DNA from: Calliopsis andreniformis | Taxonomy: Eukaryota > Arthropoda > Insecta > Hymenoptera > Andrenidae | Length of the DNA stretch: 64,000 nt | Assembly: GCF_051401765.1 (NCBI RefSeq) | Contig: NC_135064.1 | Span: 20,806,001 to 20,870,000 of the forward strand | Direction: 5' to 3' | Shown here: piece by piece, positions 48,706 to 62,120 of the stretch | Layout of the letters: each line of letters begins with the position of its first letter | Position numbering within the stretch: the first letter of the stretch is position 1 | Notes under the pieces: generated by a model | Seen by the model: only the letters and a program-made list of their open reading frames with translations | Databases searched by the model: none | What the model was told of the DNA's origin: nothing | Translations under genes and position numbers: made by a program

Positions 48706-51289
48706 CTGAAACACGATAAAATATAACAATTACTAACAAGTGAAATTACCCAGTTTCAATATAGATCAAAAATATGTCGAAAATTCAAATAAACCATAAA
48801 TCAAATAGTATTATTTGATTGAAAGTAGTATTTCACCCTGTTCTACCCACCATCTTCTCTAACGCTCTCAGGAGGATTCTCAAAGAAAGCCTGCTCCTCA
48901 GCGTTCGGTTTCGAGAAACGAGAGTTTCCGGTTGTCCTGCCCGACTGACAAATTAATTTTACCGATACCGAACGGTGTTCCTTCATTATAATCGCGGATG
49001 AAATACACGGCGACGCGGGGCCCACGATATTCAGGGCCTTAGATCGGGCCCAAATGGGCCCGTAGAAGGGCCCGCACATACGCGTCCACGGTGCCCCGAT
49101 ATGGTCGTTGCGTGGAGCCCAGGAGACCCATTCTCCTCGCTCGACTTTTTGCACGGCTGATGGTTCGAAATGCCGATACCCCTAAACGAGCGAAACAATG
49201 AAAGAGGTTGTCGGCGAGGAGATGTTCGTGAATGAGAGGGCCCCCAAACCTGTCCTGCCCACATGGGGCCAGACACTTGGGACCCAGACCCTCATGGCGC
49301 GACAACGCGACGCGCTTTCCGAACTGGAACTCGATCTGGAACCTGGAACTGGGCCCCTTCGCGATCATACGCTAGACGCTGGGCCCTACGGTTCCACGCG
49401 CGATCGCTGATTCAGTCTGCGTATCTCTGCTGGCGGAGAGATGGGAACCTCGAGCTGTCTACAGTGAGGCAACGAGGGACATTTTGTAGATTCTTGTGTA
49501 AAACATGGGAAACACGTGGGACACTTTTATAGTATAGGTTTTAGATACAAAGAGACAATGAAAATTTGTAATGTATATATCTTCGAGAAGGTATAGGTTT
49601 TTAGTTAGATGCTATGAGCAACAAGAGGCGGCAAGATGCTCCTTGTTGCTGGTTTAGTGGGGAAGTAGATTTAGCATCGTCATTTAGGCCATGAAACGCG
49701 GAAGTTGGGGATAGTATGTACTGCCTTATCTTCAAGGTCGAACGAAAAGAATGCTGAAATGATGTGCACAATGGTAGGGGTTTGTGAGGGAACTCTGGCG
49801 ATGCTATCTTTATATCTGCAGAAGGGAGAGGTCTTTTTCTGTGGGTTACTGAAAGATCCTACTCATAGTCTATATATGAAAGATTGTAGTACAATTTAGA
49901 TGTTTTTTAGTCGAGTATAATTGAGTCCATGAATGAACTTCGAATCATTGGATCCACATTTTTAGGCTTCTAGAGTTAGTTCAATTTTGTTCCTTCTTTC
50001 TTTTACCCCTGGGAGCTTTTATGAGCCTATGATCTATATAAATATTTTGTCCATATTTCGTCCATGTCAAATAAGTTTTACACGAATATTAGATAAGCTT
50101 CTTAATCTGGAAGATGGAAGAGTCTACTGAAATATAAAATTAGGAGACACTCTAAGATAAGGCTTTTGTGCCCCTCAAACTATTTTTGCTAACGATAGAA
50201 ATATCAATGGCACCCTCGCATCAAAACCCCTAGCATACCGAGATAAATAGGTACATCTAGATAAAGCAGTATCAGTGTCGCCAAAACTTAAGTGTGCCTG
50301 ACATAATCCACAGTCTTATCTCAATATCCAAACTTATCACTCCTAATCGGTTCAGAAGTGACACCGAGTTGGTCGCCAATCCCGCGATTTATAACGCTCT
50401 GCCACCACTCGCTGACGACTGTTCCTGCGAAAGAGTTTTCAGGGAACGCATAAACCGTACCGCAGATCCGTAAAGAATGCCAGCGGATGTCAGTGACCGA
50501 AACCGCCTCGCCCCGTTTAGATCTCGACTGCCATTATCGACGAAGCCGCAATAAAATATGTTATGGTGACGCTTTTTCATCGATGAGACCATAAACTGCG
50601 CGAGCACATATCCAACTATTTCATACAGACACGTGTACAGAAATACAAAATACTACACATAAGTATATACAATAGTTTAGACGATATAAGCATAGGTAGA
50701 AAGTACAAAATAATTGGTGCTAACAAACACATATCGCTCACTTGCTACTGGAGCATAGCTATAAAATCACAATTTTTCAAGAAACGAGGCAGTAACTTCA
50801 TTTCACGCAAGAATCGATTTTTTAATACTAATAACACAGAGGCACTTATTTTCTGCGTTATGTCATCCCAGCAAATGAGTGATGTGTATATAATGCAGAA
50901 CAGGTAAAGAAATATCGTGCACTTTGACATGAATGTATTGCTAGTAACAAAACCTACGATTGGTTCAACTTATTTCCTTTAAATCCATCCTATCCAAGAG
51001 CACCACCAATTGGACCATCCACAATTCTACAACCACGAAGAGCCAATCACAAGTGATACCACTAGCAACGCATTTCTGTTCGGGCATAGCATCCACGATG
51101 AATCTCACACGAAAATATCCCACATTTTTTGCAACACCTTGAATACAAATATCCATACATACGTACATATTATATATACATATACACAGCGTCGGAATCA
51201 TTATAGGTTACGTTTCAAACATCTGCTCCTCAATAAAACTCCACGTCGTGAAGCCGGTCCGGTGTCGTTCGTGTTCGAGGAGCCGCGCC

Positions 51290-51420
51290 TCGATTCTTCT
51301 CGACTCTCTCCCCCTCCTTCCCTTCCTCTCCCTTCCTCCACCCTACCCCTACGTTGCGTTCTCTCCTCCCTCCCCCCTCTCACTCTCTCTCACTCTCTCT
51401 CACCTCTACCCTCCTCCTGC
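51290..51420. repeat. Polypyrimidine (CT-rich) tract
   Basis: A nearly pure C/T run on the plus strand (ctctccccctccttcccttc and similar), ending in a (CTCTCTCA) microsatellite near 51380-51405. Similar C/T-rich tracts lie at about 53160-53350 and 59940-60180. All are non-coding. Confidence 0.65.
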
Positions 51421-52214
51421 CCTCGGTCCATCGTCTCTTTCTTCGGGGCAAGTAGGAGTCGAGGATTCTCGGACACCCTGTATTTAGCATATTTCGATTT
51501 GCCCGAGATACACCGAGAGCCGTCCAGCTCGACGTCCGGTGCCACGTGTGGCATGCTGCCTTTCAGACACGAAGGAGCGGATCGAGCCACATTCCGCGGT
51601 GGAGCCGGCCAAGGATGAAAGAAGAAGAAGGAGCCGGGGGGATGTAATGCACTCGCGTCGCGGTGAAGAGGAGGCCCAGCCCGGGCCTCGCCGACGTCTC
51701 TCCGCTTTCCTTTCTGCCCGCTGCCCTTCTTCGGACGGCGAGAGAAGAAGAGGACGAAGTCGAGGACGACGTCGTGGACGGCCGAGACAGAGGGCGAGGG
51801 AGGAGGTTGGAGGAAAGGGTGAAAGGAGGGGGAGCAGGGAGGACGAGACGGATCGAGGGGGAGGAAAAACGATGAGGGAGGAAGAGGGTTGGGATGGGGG
51901 AAGGGGTAGGTCGGGGTGGCGACTTACGGAGGTGCGATGTGAGAAAATGAGGGGCGTTGAAAGGGGAAACTTTGGTTGGATCTAAGGGACAGCATGTGCA
52001 GTCGGTGGTGAGATATAGGGATTGCTGTGAAATAGAAGGTTATCGATATTTTACGCTTCTAAAAATTGACGTTCGTTGTGACACCTCGGGGCTTGTGGGG
52101 TTCTAATTTGACAGGAATCAGGGAAAAATATGTTGGTTTGTTCCTGGGTTCCTGGTTAGCCACTGCAACACCGATTGTTAGAAGTGTGATGTACCGAATC
52201 GCTATATATCTAGC

Positions 52215-52580
52215 TGTCAAATATGTCTTAAGTATCTCGAATATCTTGAGTATCTTCAATGTCTTCACTACCCCAAGTATCTCGAGTCTCTTGAGTATCT
52301 TGAGTATCTTGAGCGTCTTGAGCATCTTGAGAATCTTGAGTACCTCCAGTATCTGAAGTATCTCGAGTATTTCGAGTATCTCCAGTATCTTAAGTATCTG
52401 GAATATCTCGAATATTTTGAGTATTTGGACTATCTTGAGTATTTCTAGCATCTTAAGTACCTGAAGTATTCTAAGTATCTGAACTATCTTGAGTCCCTGG
52501 ATTATCTTGGGTATCTGGACTATCTCGAGTATCTCCCTTAAAACTATTCGAATATATCCACGTATCTCAAGTATCAACAG
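52215..52580. repeat. 9-bp minisatellite (GAGTATCTT)n, about 40 units
   Basis: Around 40 tandem units of nine bases, mainly gagtatctt with variants gagtatctc, aagtatctg and gactatctt. The unit is a multiple of three, so the minus strand stays open for about 175 codons as an (I-L-K/E)n string. It has no other protein features and is taken to be a repeat, not a gene. It sits between two GC islands upstream of ex. Confidence 0.85.
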
Positions 52581-55254
52581 CTCCAAGATCCACGAAGAAA
52601 CGACAGAGGCAAGAAGAAACGTTCCAGGTGAAATCGACGAAAGCTACACTCGGAATTATCGTCCTTCATCGAGACCTTCGACAGGCACCAACGATTTGCG
52701 CTTTATTACTCCCGGAGGGAAGCAAGGTAACTAAAAACGTCACGGGGCCGAAAAAAGTAGCGCTACGATAGTTTTTCGTGTTGTTGCTTCGCGGAATTAC
52801 CGTCGCCTCTCCCCAGCGCGCTTCCTCGAAACAGTCCTTCTTCCCTGGCTTCACCTGTGCCCCTTCGGCGGCAGACAGGGGCCACGGTCCCGTGGTTTTG
52901 ATCCACAGAATCGGCGCGAATCGTCGGGAGAGATAGATGGATCCAGCCGATCGGAGAGAGCCGTAAGTCAGAGCCGAGTTCTTCTTTCGCTGCGATCTCT
53001 CCCTCTATATAGCCGAGGGCACCTGTGTTACCCGAGGTATAACCCGACCATTACCGGGGAATGTTGCTCGAGGGCTAACCCTGGCCCTCGTGTAACCAAC
53101 CATCGGGGCCCATGGGGTCCATCTTATCCCACTAGAGATTCCCTCCAGTCACGGACGAAGCAAGATCTTACGTCCTTCTGTCTCCCTTCCTCTCTCGCCT
53201 CCTACCCTCTCCTCCGCTTCTCTCCCTTCATCCTCCTTTTTGTACATCTTCAACCCATTCCCCGGTTTCTCTTTCTCCCTTGCTCTCCCTCGATCTCCTC
53301 CCTTTCTCTTCCTCCTCTCACTTTCTATTTTTCTCGGCCTTTCCCTTCTATCTTTCTCTTTTTGCCGATCGCCACGCCCAGAGACGAGCCTAGGCTACGT
53401 CCTTACTTTTTTACGGGACAACCGCGCGGGAAAGGGGCGAGGGAAAATCGTGGTCCCGGCAATAGCGTGAGATACGGGGAATCTGACATTCGCGTGGATC
53501 ACTTGGAACGCTTGGACGAAGTGGAAGATGGGGAACATGGGAGAACTGAAGGAAAAATGAAGTAAAAGCTTGAGGTGCTGGTGGAGGGATTGAATTGGGG
53601 TACTTTCGAAAGAATTGAGTTGATGAGACCTTACAGGCTTGAAAAGTGATGTCATGGAAATGCTTCGAAGTTGCTGAGTGGCTGTTTTAAAAAATTATTT
53701 AGAAAATTGTAGGGAGGTAGACGCCACATGGATGAGGCTAGTTTTTAGGCTAGTAAAATGGAATTGAGGCAAAGAGCCCCATCAGGTATTTTACAACATG
53801 CAAATTGAGCAAGTACGCTACTCTTGGGTTCTAGTGGAGACGGTCAGTAATAAGGACACCAGGGTCCATTAAAAAGCTGTAAAATGCTTTAGTTCGCTCG
53901 GTGCCAGCGGAATACCGTTCACGTACAAGTCTTTTCACGATGCCAGAATACACTTCTTTCGAACTAGGGCGATAGAAGTTCACATGGAATTCCTGTTGAA
54001 TTATGTAATATACCTTCTCAATTTTTGTTAAAATAGATATTTGTATATCAGTGTCCCCCATTTGGTATGTGGTAAGAAAATATAAAAATGCAGCCAAAAA
54101 CTAATGAACTACCCTTTCTTTCACTTTCATGTTAAAGAATAGTGTCACAGTGTCACAAAAAGAATTCCACGACATAAAACTATATTTTAAAAAGCAAATA
54201 CTTAGGCTTTTGAATAACTTGCATATAATCCTAGATACCACTTATCTCTCCATCTTATCATTCCTGTATTTCTTTTCTAGTACCCATCGTGAAATTCTAA
54301 GAAAACTACACAGATCTTATCCAAAATGGACTACAGCCAAATTCTACACATTCTATTCACAATTCTACTCTAAACTATTAAAACCACTAAAACTGATATA
54401 ACTCCCCAATGGATTACTGGAACTTGACAAAAGGAAAGGGGCAAAGAGGCCAACTGGTGGAGGCCTCCGAGGCCGTGGCAGTGATTCGCGCTTCATGACA
54501 AGAAAAAAACCGCGAGGGAACGATCCCCATAAACTCGTCGGTTTCCCAGAAAGAAACAATGTTCCCTCTCTACCTACCCATGGCGCAGCAATGCGCCGTA
54601 ACGGTAATTACACCCGTAATCACCCCTGATTGCTGAGAGAGGCCTCTGGTCTCCTCTACCTTCGCGCTCGCTATCTTTTACACGAGCAACTCTGTTCTAC
54701 TCGCCGCGACGTATACTGCTTTTGACAGCGTCGAGCGAAAGGACTGGCCTTCCTCGGGGAATTCGCTCCGCGCGAGTAGTCTTGGCTTTCGGTTTGACTT
54801 TCGGGCGTTTCCTGGTTGTAGGAGAGATGCTCTTGATGGATGGTGAAGTGGGCTGTGACAGGCTGGGGATTTTGCTTCCTAGAGGCTCATTGTGCCTTGA
54901 GTTGCAATGTTCGAAAGCTGGCGGAGAATGGGAATGGATGATTGAGGGGATGAATGAATTATTAGGAAATTGGCTGATGCAGAATGAGATATCTACTAAT
55001 GGGTTGAGGTTCAGTTCAGAGCTAGGCATGAAGTATGAAGATGTAGGTATATGTTAAGGATTAAATTTCTATTGGAGTTTGATGGGACGTAAAATGGAAA
55101 CCTTAGGTCAAGTGATGAAGGGTTGATAATGAGCTGAATAATAGTGAATCCTTCTCTAACCGCGGCTTTTAAGCTCAGCTGAAGTACGTATATTGAATTG
55201 GAGTTGTTCTCTATTAACCTTTCTCGTCACTTTATATTTTTCTTTCTCTGAACT

Positions 55255-55445
55255 TCAACTAAATTGGTGAGATGAAAAATAGTGCAAGCTTAAAAACTTC
55301 ATTTTGAGGTACTAGATTCCAAAGTGTAATTCTCTGTGTGACTTAATATACTTTGGCTCTGGGGTCCACATGTAGCCTTGAGATTATTTGAAAACAGCTA
55401 ATTTTTTACTTATACTGTTTTTCAACTCATTAATTCAATCGAGTC
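55255..55445. repeat. Foldback element, copy B
   Basis: The left end aactaaattggtgagatgaa and the right end (reverse strand gattgaattaatgagttgaa) form an imperfect inverted repeat. The interior holds tgtgtgacttaatatacttt and ggctctgggg, shared with copy A at 33305-33555. Non-coding. Confidence 0.6.
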
Positions 55446-57574
55446 CACACATTTGTGAACTGAAATATCCTGTAGCAATACAGTTAACGAAATGTGTTAT
55501 AATACAAAGTTTGCGTAATGTCTGTTGTAAGTTGTAGGCAGAAATGACTCGGTCAGGCTTGCATCATATGCAAATCTGTAGGATAAAGACCACAGTCAAG
55601 ACATTTGTATGGGTTTCGATCATTATAGAGTATCCAGCTACTTTACCTTTTAGTACGAACAAATGGATTCGTGGAACTATTAAGTACGCATTCTTCGAAG
55701 GTATCTTATTCGAAGGTTCTGTCCAGTTCGTAGTATCTGAAAGAATGGGACGCGTTGGTATGCCGCGTAACCATTATCCAAATCAAGGTACTCTTGTGCA
55801 TCTTTCGCCATTTATACGCTATTACATCGAAGGTTGCCTTCGAAGTATAAACGCGTGAAGAATTTTTCAGGAATTATGGACACGTAAATACGATGGTAAT
55901 TCCATTGCACAATAAATGATTCAGCTACTGTAAGAAGTGTTAGCTAGTTAATGCTCTGTTCTGAGCTCTCTTACCCCACTTCAAAAAAAATTCACAATCA
56001 CTGAAATACAATGTTAATTAATTTTTCAAGGTATACCTATATGTATATTTTTCCACTATATACTCCAATCTATTCTTGTCCTCTAACAATTCTAAGCTTC
56101 TCAACAATACATTACTCCCGCCATTAATTCATGGTTTCTACTCTATTTAGACCTCTACTTAAATAAGAAGATAACTTCATCCCCCATTTACAGGCTGAAT
56201 AACAACAGAATCACGCTCCAAAACTGAGAAGTGAGCACGAAAGTGAGTAATGGATCTAGAAAACGACTATAGAAAGACTCAGACCTAATAGCTCAGGGCC
56301 AACAGAAGGTTACTCATCATACAATCATTTGACAGGCACTCCGCCTTCCATGGCACGCAAACAATCCATTGAATCAGCCTCGACAAAGAGTACGATTAAG
56401 GAGGTATCCTCCTTTGTAGGGGTAAAAAACGATTTCTTATATTATATTTTTTTAAAGTGTAACATCCCAAAAATGTACATATTTCTAAAATTGTATAGCT
56501 GAATTCAATGAAATGACAAAGTTATTTTTAGAAAGCTATGCATTGCTAGAAACGCTAAGAGTATAGCATACTCGCATTCTTAGGTGTTCAACAACATGGA
56601 TAATGCACTATAGATTTCACAAATTATAAGTAATACCTACATAAAAAATATTAGGTATTCACATAATGTTCATAAATGACAAAAATTATTTCTACAGCGA
56701 AAGGACTAGTTGTAGAACCTACACTGAGGGTCACAAGTGAGTATATATCTTATGTAAATAAAGTTCACACACTATTCCTGTATAGCATCTTATCTAGCGA
56801 CTAGGTAACATTATAGATAGTCCACGATATTTACAACATTCCACAACCATAGATAAAGATATGTGCATATGTGTGAGATTTGTTGAATAAATTCTGTCTT
56901 TTCATTGTGTACACTCACTTTTGACTCTCACTGTATCTTGATCAGACATTTTTTATTCCCCTCGGTAAGTACTGTAAGCTCTTCAAACTTTCGAACCCTT
57001 TTCTTTATCACCCTGCATAGAAACCTGTGGCTCAGACACCCTAACACGTATCGAAATCGTATCCAGAGCTTTCCAAGCGTTATTACACGTTCCTTGGCCA
57101 GTAACGAAGCAGGCCTCGCGCTGCATTACGGAAGATAGATGGAGTTCCGTTGAACGAGTCGAAGGGGGATAAAATGTGGCTTCCACTAGCAGCATCGCTA
57201 CCCGAGCGACCAAGGTAGCGAAGGCAGGCACCAGCAGTGCCACCAGCACTGCCGCGCACCACTCCTCCACCGGATGCCACTATCTGGAGCTGATCGCATA
57301 TTTCATCCCGATCAAATTATTCCGAGGAACAAAACACGATGGGCTGTGCGTTCAAGTGAGAATTTCGAGCGTTTTGGTGAACGCGGGGAGAGGGGGCTGT
57401 TGTGGATGAATCGAGGGGGAGGCGACCCTGACTAGCCAGCCGAACTTGAGGAAGAAGAGGAAGTGGAGAAGAAAAGAGACACAGAATTGAATCGACGAGT
57501 TGGAGACCAGTAGAAGCCCAAAATTGGCCATTTGCAAATACTGTAGGACCTTGATTATTTGAAGTGTTATCTGT

Positions 57575-57635
57575 GTCACACGAGAAGTCTCCTGGAAAGC
57601 ATTAGAGGCAATGCTTTTCAGGGGACATCTCATGG
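57575..57635. repeat. ~50-bp hairpin repeat, copy 1
   Basis: Read on the minus strand, gagatgtcccctgaaaagca is followed by ttgcctcta and then by a near-complement of the first arm (atgctttccaggagacttctc), so the RNA or single strand would form a stem of about 22 bases with a short loop. A second copy with the same arms lies at about 62066-62117. Both have related peptide readings (PLKSI-NAF-ETSR), which simply reflects shared ancestry of the repeat. Confidence 0.6.
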
Positions 57636-58869
57636 GCAGATACAGCACCTACGTCCTACGAAGTTCAAACCTGAAGCATCCTTTTAATAGTTAGCTATAT
57701 TTTCTTCTAGCTCTGGGGTTCAGAATCTGGACTCCCAGATAGATACCTAAAAAACCCAGAACTGCATGGTAGGATCAAATATCTCAGGATATGGTTTCTG
57801 GATTTCTTCAACTCACTGATTCAATTGATCAAGAGAGAGCTCATCCAAGAGACTCAAGAGAGAGATTGCTAATCGACGTATAGAGAGGCGAAGCCTAAAA
57901 CTGCCTCCGCGACGCGAACCCCTTCTTCCCAGATGAGTTCTTTCTTCGTCCCCTTCCACCTCGGCCCTTCCCCCCCTTTACCGCCCCCATCGACATGCAC
58001 GGGGGCTTCATTAGCGTTCGCGTAATATAAATCAAACGACGACGCGTTTTAATTTATAAAACGCCATTACACCTTATGAATGACCCATTCATGTGAGAGC
58101 CCTCGCTTCGTGGACACGTGTCCCCGTTGCTACGACCACGAGAGCCAGAAAGGGAGAGCTCGACACGGGGGCCCGGAGGGAGCGAGACGGTGAGGGACAG
58201 GGGGAGGAAGAGGGGGAGAAGGGAAGGTCGACGAATAAGAAACGCAAGACGGAGTGGATCGGACAAAGACGGAAGGATGTCGAAAAAGGAAGGGCGAGAA
58301 GGAGGCTGAGGACGCCAAAAGGAACACCAGAGAGGCTTCCACGAAGGAATTTTCTCTCCTTCATGAATTGATCGAACTCCCCGGCTGGATGGTCTAGCGA
58401 AAAGACGAGGGGAGGTGGACAGTGTGATGCAAAAGGAACGATATGAAAATACAAAACAGGACGAGTGGTTGATGCCGAGACGTGGTACTGAATTCATGAG
58501 CCTGTGCCTCGGAATTTTTTGTAAGATTTATGAAACTTTATGATGTTCCATTGTTTGAGATTTTATTGCTTTATATAAAAGGGTGCTGGTTCTTTTCATT
58601 TTGTGAGCACAGTGTACCCTCGTTATGAGCTAGTTGCTATACATGGCTGTGTGAGATTTTTTTAAGCAGAGGAGCTTTACTTGGAATTTTAGCACACTGC
58701 TGCTCGTAACTTGGATGAAATATACATATATGTAGACTACAAGCAGACGAGTTGAATTCAAGAACGTGTCCCTCGCTTTAAAATTGTTAGTCAACTATGA
58801 ATTAATGTTGAAGAAAGGTTATACGTGTCATAAAAACTAGGAATGAGTGCTAAATGAGTACAGTTTTTT

Positions 58870-59130
58870 TTATATAAATCGGGAAGTTGAAGAAAAGTAC
58901 AAGTCCAAAGAACACGTTTTGAGATATTTGATTCCAATGTGTAGTTCTATGCATTTTATATATCGGGACCCTAAAGCCAGGGTATATGTATCTAAGTGCA
59001 CTTATTTTCTGTATGACTTCATACACATAATACACTTCTGTCTGACTCTGAAGTTCAGATATAGTTTTGAGAGTATTTGAAAATAGCTAATTTCAGGCGC
59101 ATACTGTTCTTCAACTCACCAACTCATATG
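58870..59130. repeat. Foldback element, copy C
   Basis: The left end near gaagttgaagaaaagtac and the right end (reverse strand gagttggtgagttgaagaac) are inverted relative to each other. The interior has gattccaatgtgtagttcta and tgtatgacttcatacaca, matching the blocks of copies A and B. A possible fourth, reversed partial copy lies at about 57700-57840 (ttcttcaactcactgattca). Confidence 0.55.
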
Positions 59131-62061
59131 AAAGCAGACGAGCTTTGACTTGGTTCCAGTCACAAAACTACAAAACCTGAGAAACGATATCACCCCTTAG
59201 CTAATACACGACCTGATACCATAAGAATACCAATGATATCTTCTACAAAAGCCCTGTCTACAGAAAGTAGTAACAAAATTGAGAAGTATCCTCCCCAACG
59301 ATACTCTCGAAAAGCCTCATCTGCCCTCGACTCGCTCCTCCGTCTCCCGCGACGCCGTCCACCAAAATACATTAAACCGAAAGCAAAAAGCAGGGCTAGA
59401 GTAGCACAGTAGCCAAACGACGGGATCCATCTCTGACCCCCGTCATCCACTCAATTCCGCGTCAGAGGATAGATCATTACAAGTCCGCAAGGGACGAAGA
59501 TGGATTTCTCGGACGCGAGCAAAGGGCTTCGCAGTGACGTTCGGCAATTGGCGCAGGAGGTGCTGCTTACGAGAGAAGAGAGAGCGGGGCGAAAGAGAGG
59601 AAAGGATCGGCATGTATAATGGAGGGGAAGGAAGGACGTTGAAGCCCTGTTGTGACGCAGCCTTAGCTTCATCGAGGTATATATCCTCCGCTGGACCTGC
59701 TAAGGCCCATTCTCTGCCTGCCTGGGCCCCCCTCTGCTCTTCCGCCTCTGGCTCCCTCTCGGCCGTCCTGGCCCTTGCCCCCTCCAGCGCGCTCGTTTCC
59801 ACTCGCTGCCTCCGTCCCGCCGCGTCGACGATTCCTGTCCTCGGAGTCCTCCTTCCACATTCCTGGGTCCCAAGTCGCCGTGCGGCGGAGACGCTTGGGC
59901 GGGAGGTGGAATACGAGAGGCCCTATACAAATCACCGGGCTACCGTCTTACCCGGGCTCATTCTTTCTCTCCCTTTCTCTCTCTTCCTCCTTCCTGTCTC
60001 CCTTCTTCTCCAAAGCTTCTCTTCCCTCGCGCTCCTCTTCTTCTTTTATCCTTCCCTCCCCACCAGATCCCGCGTCGGTCCCTGTCCCACTCGATCGCGA
60101 GCCAGCCTATTATCTCTCTCATTTATCGCGTTTTCCCTCTTGCTTTCTCTCCTCTTCCTTATTCCCCACAGGCTCCCTCTCTCCCTTTTCGGTCTCCTCG
60201 CCACCCTGCGTCCTCTCCGCATAATACACGCGGGCCAGCGCGCGCGAGCGAGCCAGGGGTGTGCCGCTCTCTTCGTTCCACCGTCCGTGGGCCCATCTTT
60301 CCTTGGTCCGTTGCTGACTAGCCCGCTCGCTCCTTCCTTCCCTCTCGTGCACTTTCATGTCCCTTTTCGTCGCTTCCTTTTTCTCCTGTTGCGAACAACA
60401 CGCACCTCGACCCTCGGCCACGCACACGTACCACGCGTTGACGCCCAAAAAATTTGACGTTTCATATAAATTACTCGCGACGTCGCTGTCCATGCCGCGG
60501 GCCCGCGTAGACGTCTCTCGTGTGGCGTGGTCGTTCCAGATATTCGGGGAAAAAATTCCTGCTGGGGATTCTTGTGGATCTGAGAGAGGAAGCTGAAGAG
60601 TGTCCATGGTTTACAGGATTTTTTAGGGTTATTTAGACCTAGGTTCTGTGGATTTCAGCTGAAGTCTGAGGTAGGGTGATGTGAAACCCTTTGACAGAGT
60701 CCTTCTGTTGGTGTCTGCGTCTGGGTTAGGATTTTGGGGTGAAGGATTCGCTGAGACTCTGAGACTCGAGGCAAGGGACCTTTGGAGATGCCAGAAGCTT
60801 CTATCTTCTCTGGATCACGTTCGCCAAAGGAAGGATTGCCAGCGAGGAACATTTCGGCGCGCTCGCCCGGAGCGATCTTTCTCGATATCTATTTTTAGTA
60901 AGAAGCGTCCAAGACCAGACGGTGGTGATTACAAAATTGCAGCAGCGATTGGTCCGTGTCATTTTACCGCCACAGGCATGGGGGTCGAGACAGGGGGACA
61001 AGAAGAAGAAGAGGACGACGAGGACGAAGTTGCAGGGGCAGAAGACGCAGGAGGAGCAAAAGGACAGACACGAGGACGACGACGAAGAAGAAGGAGACGA
61101 AGCAAAGACGGTAGCAACAATAACGTCCCGAGGAATAAGAGGACGTTGTTAAAGAAACAACCGCGTCAGCCAAAAAAGGTCAGCGAAGAGGCGAAGCCAA
61201 CGGAAGCTCGAGTGCCTCGGAAGGAAAACACTTTGGAGGGGTTGTGAACTGGGAAACTGGGCAGGTAGAAAGCAAATCGAGGAACCGCAAAGTGCCACGA
61301 AGGAGGGAAAGGGATTCTATTCTTTTTACAGTTGTGGCCTTTGGGTATAGACTGAGTCCTTTTGGAAGAATTTTTCTAACGTTTTGCAAATACTGCAAGT
61401 GCCTTCATCAGAAGAGGGCACTGATACAATATCAGCGTGGACACGGCTTATATAGTGCCTGACAGAAATATAGAGGCTTAGGGGAGACCTACTCAACTGG
61501 CGTGCTGTGCTACTGTAAATGTCCCAGTAGCCGATCATGTCCTGGTACCTGGACACTAATTGTATTTAATTTTAAGCTTAAATTCTAATATAAGTATCTA
61601 ATAAAAAGCAATATGACAAGAGAAATAGTAGACAGCATAAGATAATGATGGATTTAGCTACTGGAATGCAACCCAAGTGTCAAAACATACATTTTTAGGT
61701 TGTCCACTTATTGGGACATGTGACATCTTAAGTGTCCAAGTACTGGTAACATTTATCTTATATCCTCGTGGGTTCAAGCCACCAAATGTATTCTGTGCTA
61801 CTTGGTGCACCGCTGAATCCTATTTGACCACATTTACTTTCTAAGCTCTTACAGGATTCGCGAGACCTCATTTGAAGAGCACTGTTTTAGGGTTCCAAAG
61901 AAACCTAGAATCACTCCTAAACAGTTCCTAGGCTCCTGCCATCGAATCACTCATTATCAGAATCGTGAACACTTTCAATCTTTGTTTCTACAAAGTTACT
62001 ATAATTCTTAGACACAATGTACCCAAAATTCACAACTGTGAAAACTATAAGTCCTGTCCCA

Positions 62062-62120
62062 GGAGAAGTCCCCTGAAGAGCATTCTCCCTAATGCGTTCC
62101 TCGAGACATCTCGTGACACA
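62062..62120. repeat. ~50-bp hairpin repeat, copy 2
   Basis: On the plus strand, gagaagtcccctgaagagca pairs imperfectly with aatgcgttcctcgagacatctc across a short loop. It matches the arms of the repeat at 57575-57635 in the opposite orientation. Non-coding. Confidence 0.55.

Noticed and set aside
52059..52586. 175-codon minus-strand frame of I/L/K/E repeats
   Set aside because: Fully explained by a 9-bp tandem repeat with a unit divisible by three. Kept as a repeat, not a CDS.
59534..60457. 307-codon plus-strand open frame
   Set aside because: It runs through a CT-rich, GC-rich tract, so the product is a Ser/Leu/Pro/Phe-biased string with no domain. Overlapping frames on both strands are equally open. 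Composition explains it.
61770..61800. tRNA-like box B (gtgggttcaagccaccaaat)
   Set aside because: There is no matching box A upstream and no acceptor stem. Could be an old SINE fragment but cannot be supported.
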